Source: Cladorrhinum sp. PSN259
Lineage: Eukaryota; Ascomycota; Sordariomycetes; Sordariales; Podosporaceae
NCBI GenBank assembly: GCA_033725935.1
Contig: MU867088.1
Coordinates: 247,827 to 311,826, forward strand
Direction of reading: 5' to 3'
DNA length: 64,000 bases
Shown here: in pieces, positions 1 through 11,002 of the stretch
Position numbering within the stretch: position 1 is the first letter of the stretch
Layout of the letters: every line of letters begins with the position of its first letter
Made by a program: the position numbers and the translations under genes
Notes under the pieces: generated by a model
What the model was told of the DNA's origin: nothing
The model's input: only the letters and a program-made list of their open reading frames with translations
Databases searched by the model: none

Positions 1-264
1 ACACACATCAACAAAACCGAACTGTCGCCTCTTTAAGCACCGAGTTTCCCACTTTGTTACGCGTAACCTCTGAGCCTTACCTTACCATACCCGTGACGTA
101 CTTGTAATTGTACATCGCCGTCTCGGTCCTTTTCCCGCCTCCGCCCTACCGCTCACTCTTTTTTGCTTGTTGCTATTATAAGCCAGCGTCCCCCAAACTA
201 CAACGCTCGAAAAAGATTGGAGATCATTGTGCATATCATATCGACACACATTCTTACGTCAAAA

Positions 265-1248
265 ATGAGCGTGGTATATGAGCCTCGCAACTTCATTCAT
301 GAAGGCGCATATCCACCCATCGATGATCATCACCACCATGATCCTACCCCCGACACAGATCGCTTCACAGATCCAAGCGATGCAGTTGTGAATGAGTTGG
401 CTCAAGTGGCCAACTCCTTTACTGCTGCTCCATCACCGTTTGGCGATGCCAAGGAGTTTGTTGAGAGTGCACCTGAGCCGCCCAGAATCGAGCTTGCGCC
501 CATTCCAGATGGTTTACCACCAGTCAAGGAGACTTCCCCTATTTTGACGACTCCTCAGAGAACGAAAGCGATTCCGAAGCCGCTTCGTGAAGAGACCAAA
601 AATGCGGACGGCAAGTATATTTGTACATGGCCAAGCTGCGTAGAGGAGGTGAGGGAGTTTAATCGCAAATGCGAGTGGAAGTAGGTTTCCATCCGATTCT
701 AAAGTGGTAGATTCCGTGACTGACAACCCTTTGTAGCAAACATATGGACAAGCACGATCGCCCATACAAGTGTGAGGCCGAAGGATGTGAGAAACTTCCT
801 GGCTTCACGTACTCGGGTGGCTTGCTTCGTCACGAGCGCGAAGTCCACGGAAAGCATGGCGGACCCAAAAACTCTTTCCATTGCCCGCACCCCAACTGCA
901 AGCGGCACTCGGGGAGAGGCTTCTCACGGCAGGAGAATCTCAATGAGCACATGAGGAGAGTGCACACCCAGAGCCCTGGAGGAGTCCCGAATGGGACCGA
1001 GGGCGAAACCGACGATGCTGCCAGCGACAACATGGTTGCAGCTCTCACTCTTGGCAGTGGTGTTGGCCAAAAGCGCAAGCGTGACGACCGACCCGAGGAT
1101 ATGGATATTCGTGAGGAGCTGAAGCGGGTGAAGCTTCAGAATGAGGAGCTCAAGAAGCAGGTTTTGGCGCAGAACCAGCAAACAGGCGTCATGATCGCCA
1201 GGATTCATCAGCTCGAGAAGGCCTTGGGAGAGCAGCAGCAGCAGCAGC

Positions 1249-1315
<67 letters not shown>

Positions 1316-1376
1316 CCAACACCAACACCAACAACAACAGGCACAACCACAGCAGCCGTTGGAGGCAATGATTTAG
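265..1376 (+). CDS. C2H2 zinc-finger protein with C-terminal polyglutamine tract
   Basis: Two exons, 265..680 and 737..1376, give 351 residues. The 56-nt intron (donor GTAGGT) falls inside the first finger, and splicing restores CEWNKHMDKH. Three C2H2 fingers follow one another: C-x4-C with HMDKH, C-x4-C with HEREVH, and C-x4-C with HMRRVH. The last ends near residue 230. After them come a basic KRKR nuclear-localisation-like motif, a short coiled coil rich in E, L and K, and an uninterrupted run of 27 Gln followed by alternating His/Gln. The N-terminus is acidic and disordered, with a DDHHHHD patch. The spacing and the adjacent fingers indicate a DNA-binding nuclear protein, probably a transcription factor. 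The target is unknown. I chose the start at 265 because it is the first ATG in the frame; the frame upstream lacks an ATG. Confidence 0.85.
1233..1341 (+). repeat. CAG/CAA glutamine-coding repeat
   Basis: From 1233 to 1313 there are 27 consecutive Gln codons: first a short CAG stretch, then almost pure CAA. CAC/CAA alternation (His-Gln) follows to about 1341. It lies inside the zinc-finger gene and stays in frame. Such tracts usually vary in length between strains. Confidence 0.95.
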
Positions 1377-3738
1377 GAAGCATCCGATAACGACAGTTCT
1401 GCATGGGGGCACTCTTCTCCTTGGGGGTACTATTCTTCTCCTCATTCAAAATGGGACGATCACGAGCGCCAAACGTCGGTTGGATACAACGAGGGATCAA
1501 CAACTGGATCACTTCTTTCTTCAGACGACATCTTCAAATTCGAATCTGGCGGTCATGATTTTTGATCAACTCAAAGTTTTCTTTTTGCCCTTTTCCCCCC
1601 CTCATTCTTGCCTTTCTCTTTCTTATTATTTTTTCTTATATTCATTTTCTTTGCATGGTCGGGTTGGGCATTTGCAGCGATGATTCCCCTTATTCTCGGT
1701 GTTCTAGTTGGACACATTTTTTATTTATCAGCATCGGGTTAGGAGTTGGGAGTTTTCTCAGTATTTGGAAAACAGCGTTTGTCAGATGTATTGTATATAT
1801 TACCTAATTTGTTTCCGGAGTTTCACAGGGTTGGGGGAAGAGTACGATAAGACCAGACTCGGCTGTTTCTATCAGCTGGTTGAAGACGTTTTTCATTTAG
1901 TTTGCACAGCTCAACATCAATCATGTACCATATTTCCTATCCTCTACAGGTATTATCAGGGAAAGACTGGTTGGGTAGAACGGAGCGAGAACAGAAAGAC
2001 AAGACAAGGCAGAGAGATAAAAACATTGTTCATAGTGTAGAATACTTTTATGTAAAAACAATACCATCTTACGATCTGATCACAAAATGGATTTTGGAAT
2101 CTGTGCTTAGTCTAGGCATCAGAATTATTACGAAAGCATTCCCCCATGATGTTTCAGCTTCAAGTAGGTATTCCCGGTGCCCGGATGGCGGGATGTCGGG
2201 TGGTGGATGTCCACATCATCGGTTGACGTACACCTAAGGGCTATGGGGGGATCGAGTTATCAAACGACCACACCAAAGCAGTCGACTGAACACTATATGC
2301 ATACCCCTGCACACATAAGGTAGTGTACCATACTGCGGCGCTGCCTTCACACCTGTCTGTCAATCTGTTACAGACGTGCATTTTTTTTCGGGAGCCGCAG
2401 ATCATTGTTCGGGTACGTAACATGACATGGCTTAGACGGGAAGTTTACCTAGGCTAATGTACACTAGTGTTGTAAGTCTGAAAATATGTATAATCGCCTG
2501 AGGCATAAATGCAGTTGATGCCTTGAGCGCAAGGACGTGAGGCTGACAAGCAACCGTCAAACCCACATACATCCAATCCAAGTTGTACGCCTCACTTTTT
2601 TTTGGGGGTGTCACTCAAGTCAGCTCGAATCGAGATGATAGGTCATTCTGTAGGGGGAAGGGCGGGCAAATCGTGCATAATGCACATATGTATGTAAGTT
2701 TGTGTTTTAAAAATAGATTTTTTGTTTTTTTTTCTTCCCCATGAAAATCCAAATTCCATGCGGTGATGTATGGAAGTTTTTTCATAACATGGACAAAACT
2801 GCGGGCAAGGAAGGGCAGCCAGCCGTAGATAGCAGGCTGTATGTGTGTGTGTGTGTGTGTGTCACCGCCACGACGGACGGACCGAATATTGAACAAGGTG
2901 AAACAAGTCCGAACTTTTTTTTCCTTCCCAGCCCATCGGGGAATTTTTGTTTGGGTCAAACCCTTCAGAACAAATAGTAACCAATTGTTTTTTTTTTCTC
3001 GACGCAAACTTATGATTCTCAAGTAGGTAGGGGAAAGATGCATGGCCCCCAAAATTCGAATTCTGGCAATTCTCCGAAAAGGGCTAACACACCGTAACTG
3101 TGTATGTACTTTCTACGCTGACGCGTCTGTTACAGGTAAATAGCATGGCCCCCAATCGTTACAAGTAACTCGTGGTCTGCACGTGGCTGATACTTTTCAT
3201 CGGTATACAACGTGGTGGATTTTCCGGACCGACCCCAGGAAGACAACCTAAGATGGAAAAGATGACCACTCCACTTTCCAGGTTGATGGGCGCCGGGGAT
3301 CTTTGCTTCCAAGGGCCAGTCCCCTGCAGCCCGCTCGTTTCCGCGGTAGCGTCCTGGTGGGGTCCTCCTCCATTGACTTCAACCCCGCTGTGGGGGAATT
3401 GGATGGTAGGAAGTTGGGGGGGGGGGGGCCGAGATTGGGGATAAACCCCGCGATTTTGACTCGAGAAATGCCGAGGATGTTTTTTTTTCCCCTGGGTTTT
3501 CTTGGGGGCGGGCGGGTTTTAACTTGAACAAACTTTCACCAGTTAATTTCTTTCCTTCTGGTTTTTTACCACACACGGGACATGAATACCAAGAAACGAC
3601 GTAGTGTATGCAGGAACAAACACACAACCTTATTTTCGCAGTGTATGTACATGTACTTGTACAAGCTTGATCCTGGTATAAACATACTTTAAACTCTAAA
3701 ACTCAAACCCGTCAACATCAACAAACAAACCCCCAAAA
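1377..3738. other. Intergenic, no gene seen
   Basis: This 2.36-kb gap lies between two plus-strand genes. It holds the 3' flank of the zinc-finger gene, a (TG) microsatellite at 2842..2862 and a long G run near 3417..3428. From about 3690 there is a CA-rich 5' leader in front of the hydrolase ATG. Short open frames on both strands show no recognisable family or splice-supported structure. Confidence 0.7.
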
Positions 3739-4794
3739 ATGACGACCACCGTGATAACCCCGGAGACCCTCCCTCTGGCCGGCCTCCAAACAGACCTTTA
3801 CGGCCTCTCTCTCCTCCCACCCTCTGCCACTCAAATCACCTGTCTCTGGCTACACCACCAACGAACGCGCACAAAGGAATCAATGGGCGAGTTCGCTTCC
3901 CTCATCCTCTCAACCTACTATTCCCAACCCCACGAACGCACAAGAGGCCTCCTCTGTCTAGCCTACGACCAGAGAAACCACGGAACCCGCACCGTAAACC
4001 CCCACACGACCGGTTCCTGGCGGGAGGGAAACCCAAACCACGCCGTAGACATGTGGGGTATGGTAAACGGCATGGTGGCAGACCAGTCACTGCTCATTGA
4101 CCTCGTCGAGGCCTACCTCTTTCCCGAGGGCAACAAGACAATCGATCAGCATCTCGTCTTAGGTGTCAGCCTAGGCGGACACAGCACCTGGCAGACGATG
4201 TTCGCAAACAAGAAAGTAAGGGCGGGCGTGGCGGTGATTGGGTGCCCCGATTACATGGAGCTGATGTCTGACCGGGCGCGGTTGTCTCGTTTGCAAACCT
4301 GGGGTGCGGAAGACGACGGAGCCAAGTTTTTGGGGAGTAGGGATTTCCCCTTGTCTCTGATTGAGACTTGCAAAAAGGGCGATCCGAAGGGAATATTATT
4401 TGGGACGGAAAAGATTGAGCGAGAGGGCGAAAGGCCGGGATCGTCGCCTACGAGAGCTAATACCCAGGCTGCTGTGAGGTCTAGGTTGTTGTATGAGAGG
4501 TTGGAAGGGAAGAGACTGTTGGTTTGCACGGGAGGAAAAGATAAGTTGGTGCCGCCCAAGTGTTCGGAGCCTTTTATGGGGTGGTTGAGGAGTGCGGTGG
4601 AGCGGGAACCTCCAAGTGAGGAGCAGAGGATTTTGGTCGAAGAGAGGATTTATGAGGGGGTTGGACATGTTTTTAGCGAGGGGATGATCAAGGACGCTGT
4701 CGAGTTTTTGTTGGACGCTGTTAGGGGGGTTGAGAGTGATAAGTGCAATCCTTTGAGGAGGGGGGAGGGCGGGTTTATTCCTGCAAAGGTATGA
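3739..4794 (+). CDS. Alpha/beta hydrolase
   Basis: A single exon encodes 351 residues. The nucleophile elbow is G142-V-S144-L-G146, followed by GHS. The acid is probably D268 in GGKDKLVPP and the histidine H310 in GVGH, in the correct order for an alpha/beta-hydrolase triad. An early YDQRNHG segment (about 76-82) could form the oxyanion region. There is no signal peptide or transmembrane helix, so it is probably cytosolic. It resembles fungal peptidase-S9/hydrolase-like proteins of unknown substrate. The leader just before the ATG is CA-rich, as in highly used fungal starts. It converges with the DUF218 gene downstream. The substrate is not predictable from sequence. Confidence 0.85.
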   Translation: MTTTVITPETLPLAGLQTDLYGLSLLPPSATQITCLWLHHQRTRTKESMGEFASLILSTYYSQPHERTRGLLCLAYDQRNHGTRTVNPHTTGSWREGNPNHAVDMWGMVNGMVADQSLLIDLVEAYLFPEGNKTIDQHLVLGVSLGGHSTWQTMFANKKVRAGVAVIGCPDYMELMSDRARLSRLQTWGAEDDGAKFLGSRDFPLSLIETCKKGDPKGILFGTEKIEREGERPGSSPTRANTQAAVRSRLLYERLEGKRLLVCTGGKDKLVPPKCSEPFMGWLRSAVEREPPSEEQRILVEERIYEGVGHVFSEGMIKDAVEFLLDAVRGVESDKCNPLRRGEGGFIPAKV

Positions 4795-5332
4795 AAAGAC
4801 ACATTACGGAGGTTGGCCGCGGAGTAAGTTTAGACTATTATTCCCAAGGAAGCTTGTGACTTTCAAAATTGTTATATATATGTGTCTGTATTTTTACCTC
4901 GAATGGAGAGAGGGAAGCATAACCCAGGAACTCACCATTGAAGATGCCTAGATTCTCTGGTGTTCTTTGCAGGCCTTACCACTTCACTACCAAGCGCCTT
5001 ATAAGTGGACTGATTGGACAGCGGCCCATTATCTTAAGGGTATGTTTGGTTGGGCGGAACAACAGTATCTAAAGGGTCTCTCATGGCATTTAATCGGTAA
5101 GTTAACTGGGCAGAGCGAACTCGGTCACTGAGGTGACCGTCAAGGTGCCATGTTGAGTCCTTATTATCCTCGTGACAAAATCCAACGCAGAATTCGACAT
5201 TTCTTCTCCTTTGCTCCAACCAGCCACATAATTCGATCTCTCACCACACCATATAGAGCGTACAACTATCATTTCTTCCTGAATAAACTAATTACCGAAA
5301 TATCTCCAACCTTTATCAATGACGCTCTCCAC
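4795..5332. other. Convergent 3' intergenic region
   Basis: 538 bp separate the 3' ends of the hydrolase (+) and the DUF218 gene (-). It is AT-rich and presumably holds both 3' untranslated regions. I see no RNA gene or repeat. Confidence 0.6.
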
Positions 5333-6183
5333 TCACACCAACCCATCCGCCCATGGCCTCCTCCCACCCTCCACAAGAGCCTCCATCCCTTCACCATATT
5401 CCACCGTCTCAACCCCGCTCCTCCCCCTCACCTCCTCACTCTCAAACAGCCCCTGTCCAACCCCCCAATGGTTCCTCGCCACTCTCTTGGAAGCCAACTC
5501 CTCGCCCCTCCCGTGCGGATCTTGCTCCCACTGTCCCAGCGCCAGCTGCGACCCTTCCATCGCTCCCGTTTTTCCCTCCACGCCGGGCGGGTTTATACCT
5601 ACGTAACGAACGCGATCTAGAGGATACCCGATAGCTCTACAGTGTCCCTCGACTAGACGGGTCCGCTTGAACTCGTGCGAGATTATCGTCACGCGACGGG
5701 GCCAGGCTGAGTAGGCGGAGAAGAAGAGAGTGAGAGAGAATAAAATGTTGTGGTAGGAGTCCAGGGCTCTTTCCTCCAGGAGGATTCTTTTTCTTTTAGA
5801 GTCATCAGAGGAGGAGGAGGGGACGAAGTAGCCGTTGGCGGCCGCGAGGGAAAAGTAGGACCTCGCTTCGGATGTTTGCGTGAGGGGGGATGTTGGTGCC
5901 CTATTTTGATATATCATTAGGATTTTTTTTCGGGCGGAATTATGCGGGGATAGAGACAGGGGGTTAAAAGAAATTACCCTGAGAATACCAAAACAGAGTT
6001 TGGATCGCTGTTCAAAAGATCGCAACCGGCTTTGATGTGCGCGATAAAGGTTGGTGTTTCGCCCTTTTTGTAGGCTTCTATTAGCCATTCGGACTCGTCG
6101 TGCCCGTTTGAAGGCCCCCCGAGCCAGATTGCGTGGCCGCAGACTATTATTAGGTGGGTGGTGGTGGTGGCGGGGGTTGACAT
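5333..6183 (-). CDS. DUF218 (YdcF-like) domain protein
   Basis: Two exons on the minus strand, 6183..5978 and 5900..5333, give 257 residues. The 77-nt intron (donor GTAATT, acceptor AATAG) joins VLVFSG to APTSPLTQTSEARSYF without a frame break. Family features are a hydrophobic first strand (LIIVCGHAIW, about 11-20), the glycine turn VFSG with the following T/S-rich loop and TSEA, and the helix LEERALDSYHNILFS. Later comes a strand VTIISHEFKRTRL. DUF218 proteins have a Rossmann-like fold, and their reaction is uncertain. No N-terminal signal is visible. It is transcribed divergently from the gene at 7430. Confidence 0.8.
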
Positions 6184-7429
6184 GGTGGTTTTGTTGAGAA
6201 GATATGTTGTAAAGTGGTGATAAGTTGAGATGGAATCACTTTTGTGAGTAGTAAAGTATACACCGCTTTTTTTCTTTTCTTGTAAGGCATATAAAAAGAG
6301 GGGAAGAAAGATCATGTGATATGTTCTCAATTATATGCGAGGTATATGGATTGTGATGATATCGTTACAGCGAAATCATGAAGCATTTATTAATGTTCAG
6401 ATAGAACTCAGGATTTACATTTATTATTGGACATGTTGGAAGTTGATCAATGTGAGAATTATCAAATCTACTGCGATTGGCAATTCCAGCTACCTGCCTA
6501 CGATCATTGAAGTTGAGATTCTCCCTGTTTTCTCGACCCAAGTAAATATCCAGAATTTCGTTTAACACATGGGTTGTTGAGGGTCTTTTGCGTGTTTACT
6601 TCGATATCCCTCTTTGGGCAATGCGCTGATTGAGTGATGACGGCTATAGAATAGTGATGGTTGCCTGGTCGACGACGTTGGTGCGAGGAAGATGATGAAA
6701 ATAAACACCCTGTTGCCCCTGTATTATGTTTTGACAAGTTCAATGTTTTGATGGATTATTTTCTGAGCCAAAAGTTTGGATGAGTATGATGTCAATAGTG
6801 ACTCATGGTGTTCATTGGCGATGAGCTTCCAATTAGATGCCAAGAGCGGGGAGAAGTTTGTTGCATCTGGATGGGCCTGTCAATGTTCGGGTTTTAGCTG
6901 CCGCAGTCCCCTGGGAAGACGGGATCGGCACAAGGGACTCCTTGGCCCCCGTTGACACGTTACCCAAAGGTTGAAAGATATTGAGTAGATAAATAAATGC
7001 TCCTAAGCACAGAAGGAGCATGCTAATTTCTTTGTGTTTGATTGGTGTGGTTGCTTCAAATGCAAAGATATGCATGTATAAAATGCATGGATATTAATTA
7101 AAATGTGCGCTAACCACTTAAGCCCCTCCCAGCCCACGGTTGAACAGGGGATGGGTGGATGGGGACTCCCGCAGTAACTACAATGTCCAAAACGCCCCAC
7201 CCTCAAAAGGAAAATGTCCCGCCCATTTTCGCATCCTTCCAAGGTTCCTCTCCCCCCTTCAATCATTCGCAGCCCTACGACGCGCATCCACCTTAGCATC
7301 CAATTCCCATCGATTGACGAGCTGCATCATTGAATTCCGAGTCGCTGTACCACGATCATCGCGCTCATTGTCAATTTTCCCCCGGTTTTGCATCTGCGGT
7401 TGATACGCGACGAGTAAAAATCGAGGACG
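6184..7429. other. Divergent promoter region, no gene seen
   Basis: 1.25 kb lie between the DUF218 gene (-) and the 7430 gene (+). The left half is AT-rich; the part from about 7100 is GC/pyrimidine-rich and probably the leader of the 7430 gene. I see no RNA gene, and the short ORFs have no recognisable content. Confidence 0.6.
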
Positions 7430-9117
7430 ATGGGTCTCCGGTAAGCTCCCTCGCCCCTCTGGTTCTTTTCCCCCCTGGGCGCATTTTCCCTGTCGCGCGC
7501 CCTGCGCGTCCCATCCGCCTTCAATCCCCACGGACCACCGTCAAGATTCGCCATCGCCCAGAACCCTGGATTCTGCAAAATGTTGTTGCATCATCACCAA
7601 TGCTTTGCGGGCCCTAAATTGATTTTGAACCTGCGCTAACCGATGCTGGTTTTTGGAATAAACAGACTGTACGAAGCACCTGTCGACCCGGCCCTCGTGG
7701 CCAAGCCGGTGGTTGACAAGGGTCCCGCGCAGTCGCGCTCGACGATTCGTCGCCATCGCCTTGGTCGTGGAAGTGACGTGCGAGATCAGGTCCGTGAGCG
7801 TCGACGCCGCCTGCTGGCAACGGCTTCTGCTTACCTTGGCGCTGAGCAGCCCACTCATACACATCTCCCGGCTATGATGGACGATAATGGTCTACTCGTG
7901 CCAGCACCGCCCCGTTCGGAATCGGAACGTCCCGATCGGACAGCCCTGATAGACATTGCTGCCCGCATGGGCATTGTTGATGAGCGAGCTTCTGCATTGT
8001 TTAATGATCGGTTTTCACAGTCGCGCGAGAATGCAAATCCAAGCCGTCAGGAAGATAATCATCGCCAGGAGGATCGGCTCCGGTATATATCCCGAACAGC
8101 TGACGAGAGGCGCGAAAGAAGGGAACGGGAGGACCTCCACCAGATTCGAGCCTTTGATGACGGGTCCGTCTTTATTCCGGCAGAGAGAATGGGGCCTTTG
8201 CCCATCACCGATGAGATAGTTGCTCAGGAGAGAGCTATGCTCCAGCGGATTCAGATGGGGAACGCACGTAGGGGAAGACTGATTCTTTATGATCATCACC
8301 CTGCTGAATCTCGCACAGAACCGTATACTGTTTCGAGCATTAGGTCTACTCAGGCTCCTGATCATCCGGTTAGTACACCCTTTCAGAGGCTTGACAACTT
8401 CTTGACCGGTATCACCTAACACCTGGACAGTCACGTAGCTCTACCACATCTCCTGCCACCGCTGCTTCTCTGTTTCGTCGCCCACCGACCACGTCACGGG
8501 TTGATCCACGCGCCATGCTCGATGAATTCGTCAATCCAAGCAGGCGCCGTCGTGCTGAACAGATGGCCAGCACCGAATCATCGCGCCTTGATGGCCTAGG
8601 TGATCGTACCAGGAGCCTAAGCCCTGAAGGCGATAATGTGTGGGATACTTTGCTAACCACACTCACCCCGGACCCACAGCCGCCGAGTGTCGGTTCTTCG
8701 TTTGCTGCCTCAGCCTCAGGAGCAGCTACGCAAAGCACGAACGCGGCCACGCAGAGTACCGCGGCGCGTTCATCTCGCACTTCGTTCAGCATCCCAGAGA
8801 TTGCTGACAATTCCTATCTTTTTGATCCCATATGTGAATTCAATTCTGACACGGACGAAGATCACAATGATGACGACAACGCGAGAAATGCCAGTAATTC
8901 CGCATCTCGAACATCTCGACGCTGGGCTGATATTGCTCGCTATAGGAATAGTGAAGACAACATCGATGCCATGGGTAACGAAGCCGCAATGCAGCGTATT
9001 GTGCGTCGGATTGCTCGGCGGGAACAAATTCCTGATTCTTGGTGGGCAGAAGTCGGCCTCACTAGCTCTTTGGGCCGCGATCTTTATCGCCAGGCCCATC
9101 ATAGTCCTGATTCATGA
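7430..9117 (+). CDS. Conserved fungal protein of unknown function
   Basis: Three exons, 7430..7440, 7666..8368 and 8431..9117, encode 466 residues. The first exon is only 11 nt (ATG GGT CTC CG). A 225-nt intron with branch motif GCTAACC then leads to LYEAPVDPALV. The second intron (62 nt, donor GTTAGT, branch CCTAAC) is phase 0. The protein is hydrophilic and Arg/Ser/Asp-rich. Residues about 25-55 are very basic (RRHRLGR, RERRRRLL), there is a charged helix with ERREREDLHQIRAFDDGS in the first third, and an acidic stretch DSDTDEDHNDDDN lies near residue 385. The C-terminus carries a compact motif, QIPDSWWAEVGL. There is no transmembrane segment. I do not recognise a named family. The basic and acidic blocks suggest a nuclear protein, but that is inference. 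Confidence 0.7.
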
Positions 9118-11002
9118 TGAAGTGTGGATTTCCTTTCGTCGAGACGAAGGAGACTGCCACTATCTCTCCGTTTGGGTTTTCCATTTTTTTCTTCTCCTTT
9201 GCGAAATGCGTTCTGGTATTTACTGGGCAGTATCTCTTTTAATTTTGAAGTCATTGGGGAATTCGGCGCTCACTTATGGGACAGCGGTTTGCAATTACCG
9301 CTTTGGTTTCTTGGAAATGGATTCCCGTCTCGAAGGGACGATATGGAAGGCCATGGAAAACAAAAAGGCAGCTTCTGATGAAAGAAAGAAACGGTCATGA
9401 TTGTGCATTTTGGAGGCTGTTTTTGTAAGAGTATTCGTATATACGAGGAGATACCCCGGAGTTATGAGAAATCCGGGTCATGGCATGCTTGTGGTTCTGC
9501 AAGCCTTGGATTCTAATTTGAAGAGTCGATTCCGGTTCTTGGACAACCAAGTGCCGATGATGACGATTCATGAGCTTTCCCCGCGTTTTTCCCTTGGTGG
9601 TGGTGTTGCGTACTTGTTTCCAAACACAGCCAAGGATCAGGGTTGTATCTAGAATATCACTGCGGATGAGCGGTCTATGACGATGGGACGGTGCGCAGTT
9701 TGTGTTTTCTAATTCTTGAATTATATATATGGAGCAAATCGAAAACCTTCTTGGTCCTCGACATCTAATGTGACCTACCCCTCCAAGAAAGGAAGGGGAG
9801 CTTTGGTTTGTACCATGATACAACCCCCCCATTAGAAGGCATAAAAGGGGGATGCGCCCAAAAGGCCGCTATGGCCACCACCAGATATACCCGACCACGG
9901 TCTTAGTTCCAAGCTTTCGTTACCAAGAACTTTCAGGCTTTCCACCCTGTCTGCTGTGTTCCAGCACCTGCTGTGGAAGCATGGATGGGTTCCAGGTTGT
10001 TTGTTGGTGGTGCTGCGCACCCCTACATACCCCGCGGTAAACTGATGTTCCGGAGGGGATCGTGAAAAGTAAAACCGAGCTTTTCGATTTTAATAAAATC
10101 ATTTTCCTGTTACCCTCATTAATAGCTCACTTATTGATTCTTCTATACCTTTAGTATTTTTTCTTCTTTCTTTCCGGTCTTTCCCTCCTCGCCCACTGCA
10201 CAACTAGGAGAGAGCGTGCTATTTGGTTTGGCTCGGAGGGTAATGTTTTTTTGATTTTTTTTTTGGCCTTGCGTCTGACGGCCCTTGCATAGCATTGAAT
10301 CCTCTTTTTTCTACTCTTTTCGGACGAACCACCCCGCGAACGACCCAATCCCTCGGCCGGGGTTTTAGAGGGGAACAACGAACGAAGCTTGAATTTGGAA
10401 CGAACGAACTAAACTCTGACAACAACTCCTTCTTCATGCGCTGCCCTGCTTGTTAATTCTCCAATTTATTCGATTGACCGCTCGTTTTCTTTTACTGCAC
10501 TTTATTTCCCCGAGGATACCCACCGAAAGGGAAACAAACGTACCGATTTCTCTTTTCTTCCCAGAGGGCGAGAAACGAGCAGTTAGTTGCGCTGCAGCGG
10601 ATTTCCTCCCAGGTTTGCTTGCTTCCCTGCACTCTAGCTAGCTCTGCAAGCCCCGCTGTCATCCAAGTGGAAGGAAGAGAGCTCATATCCCTCGAAACGC
10701 GCGACTCGGAATTGCAATTCGAACTTTGGGCGCTACCCATTTTTACCGAGCCGGACGGCTATGACATACGAGCTATTGCGATCAAAACTACTACCTCGAC
10801 GACAAAATCCCCTGCCACGCATTCTCTCCAAACCGAGCCGACCACGAACAAGATCCCGGGGACAATAGCTCAAGAGCACAACGGCATCATTTCAAGGGCG
10901 CAGGAGAGATCGTGGAGAGGAGTTGTGGGACCACGAGGAATAAGCTGGAGTTGAAAAGTCGAGGAAAGGCCCAGCCAGGCCGGCGGCCGTCATAAAAAAG
11001 GC
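9118..11002. other. Intergenic region and cdc-7 leader
   Basis: 1.9 kb. The first part is the 3' flank of the gene ending at 9117. From about 10,400 the sequence becomes GC-rich and pyrimidine-rich and is likely the long 5' leader of the cdc-7 kinase. It contains out-of-frame ATGs but no convincing upstream ORF. No RNA gene or repeat stands out. Confidence 0.55.
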
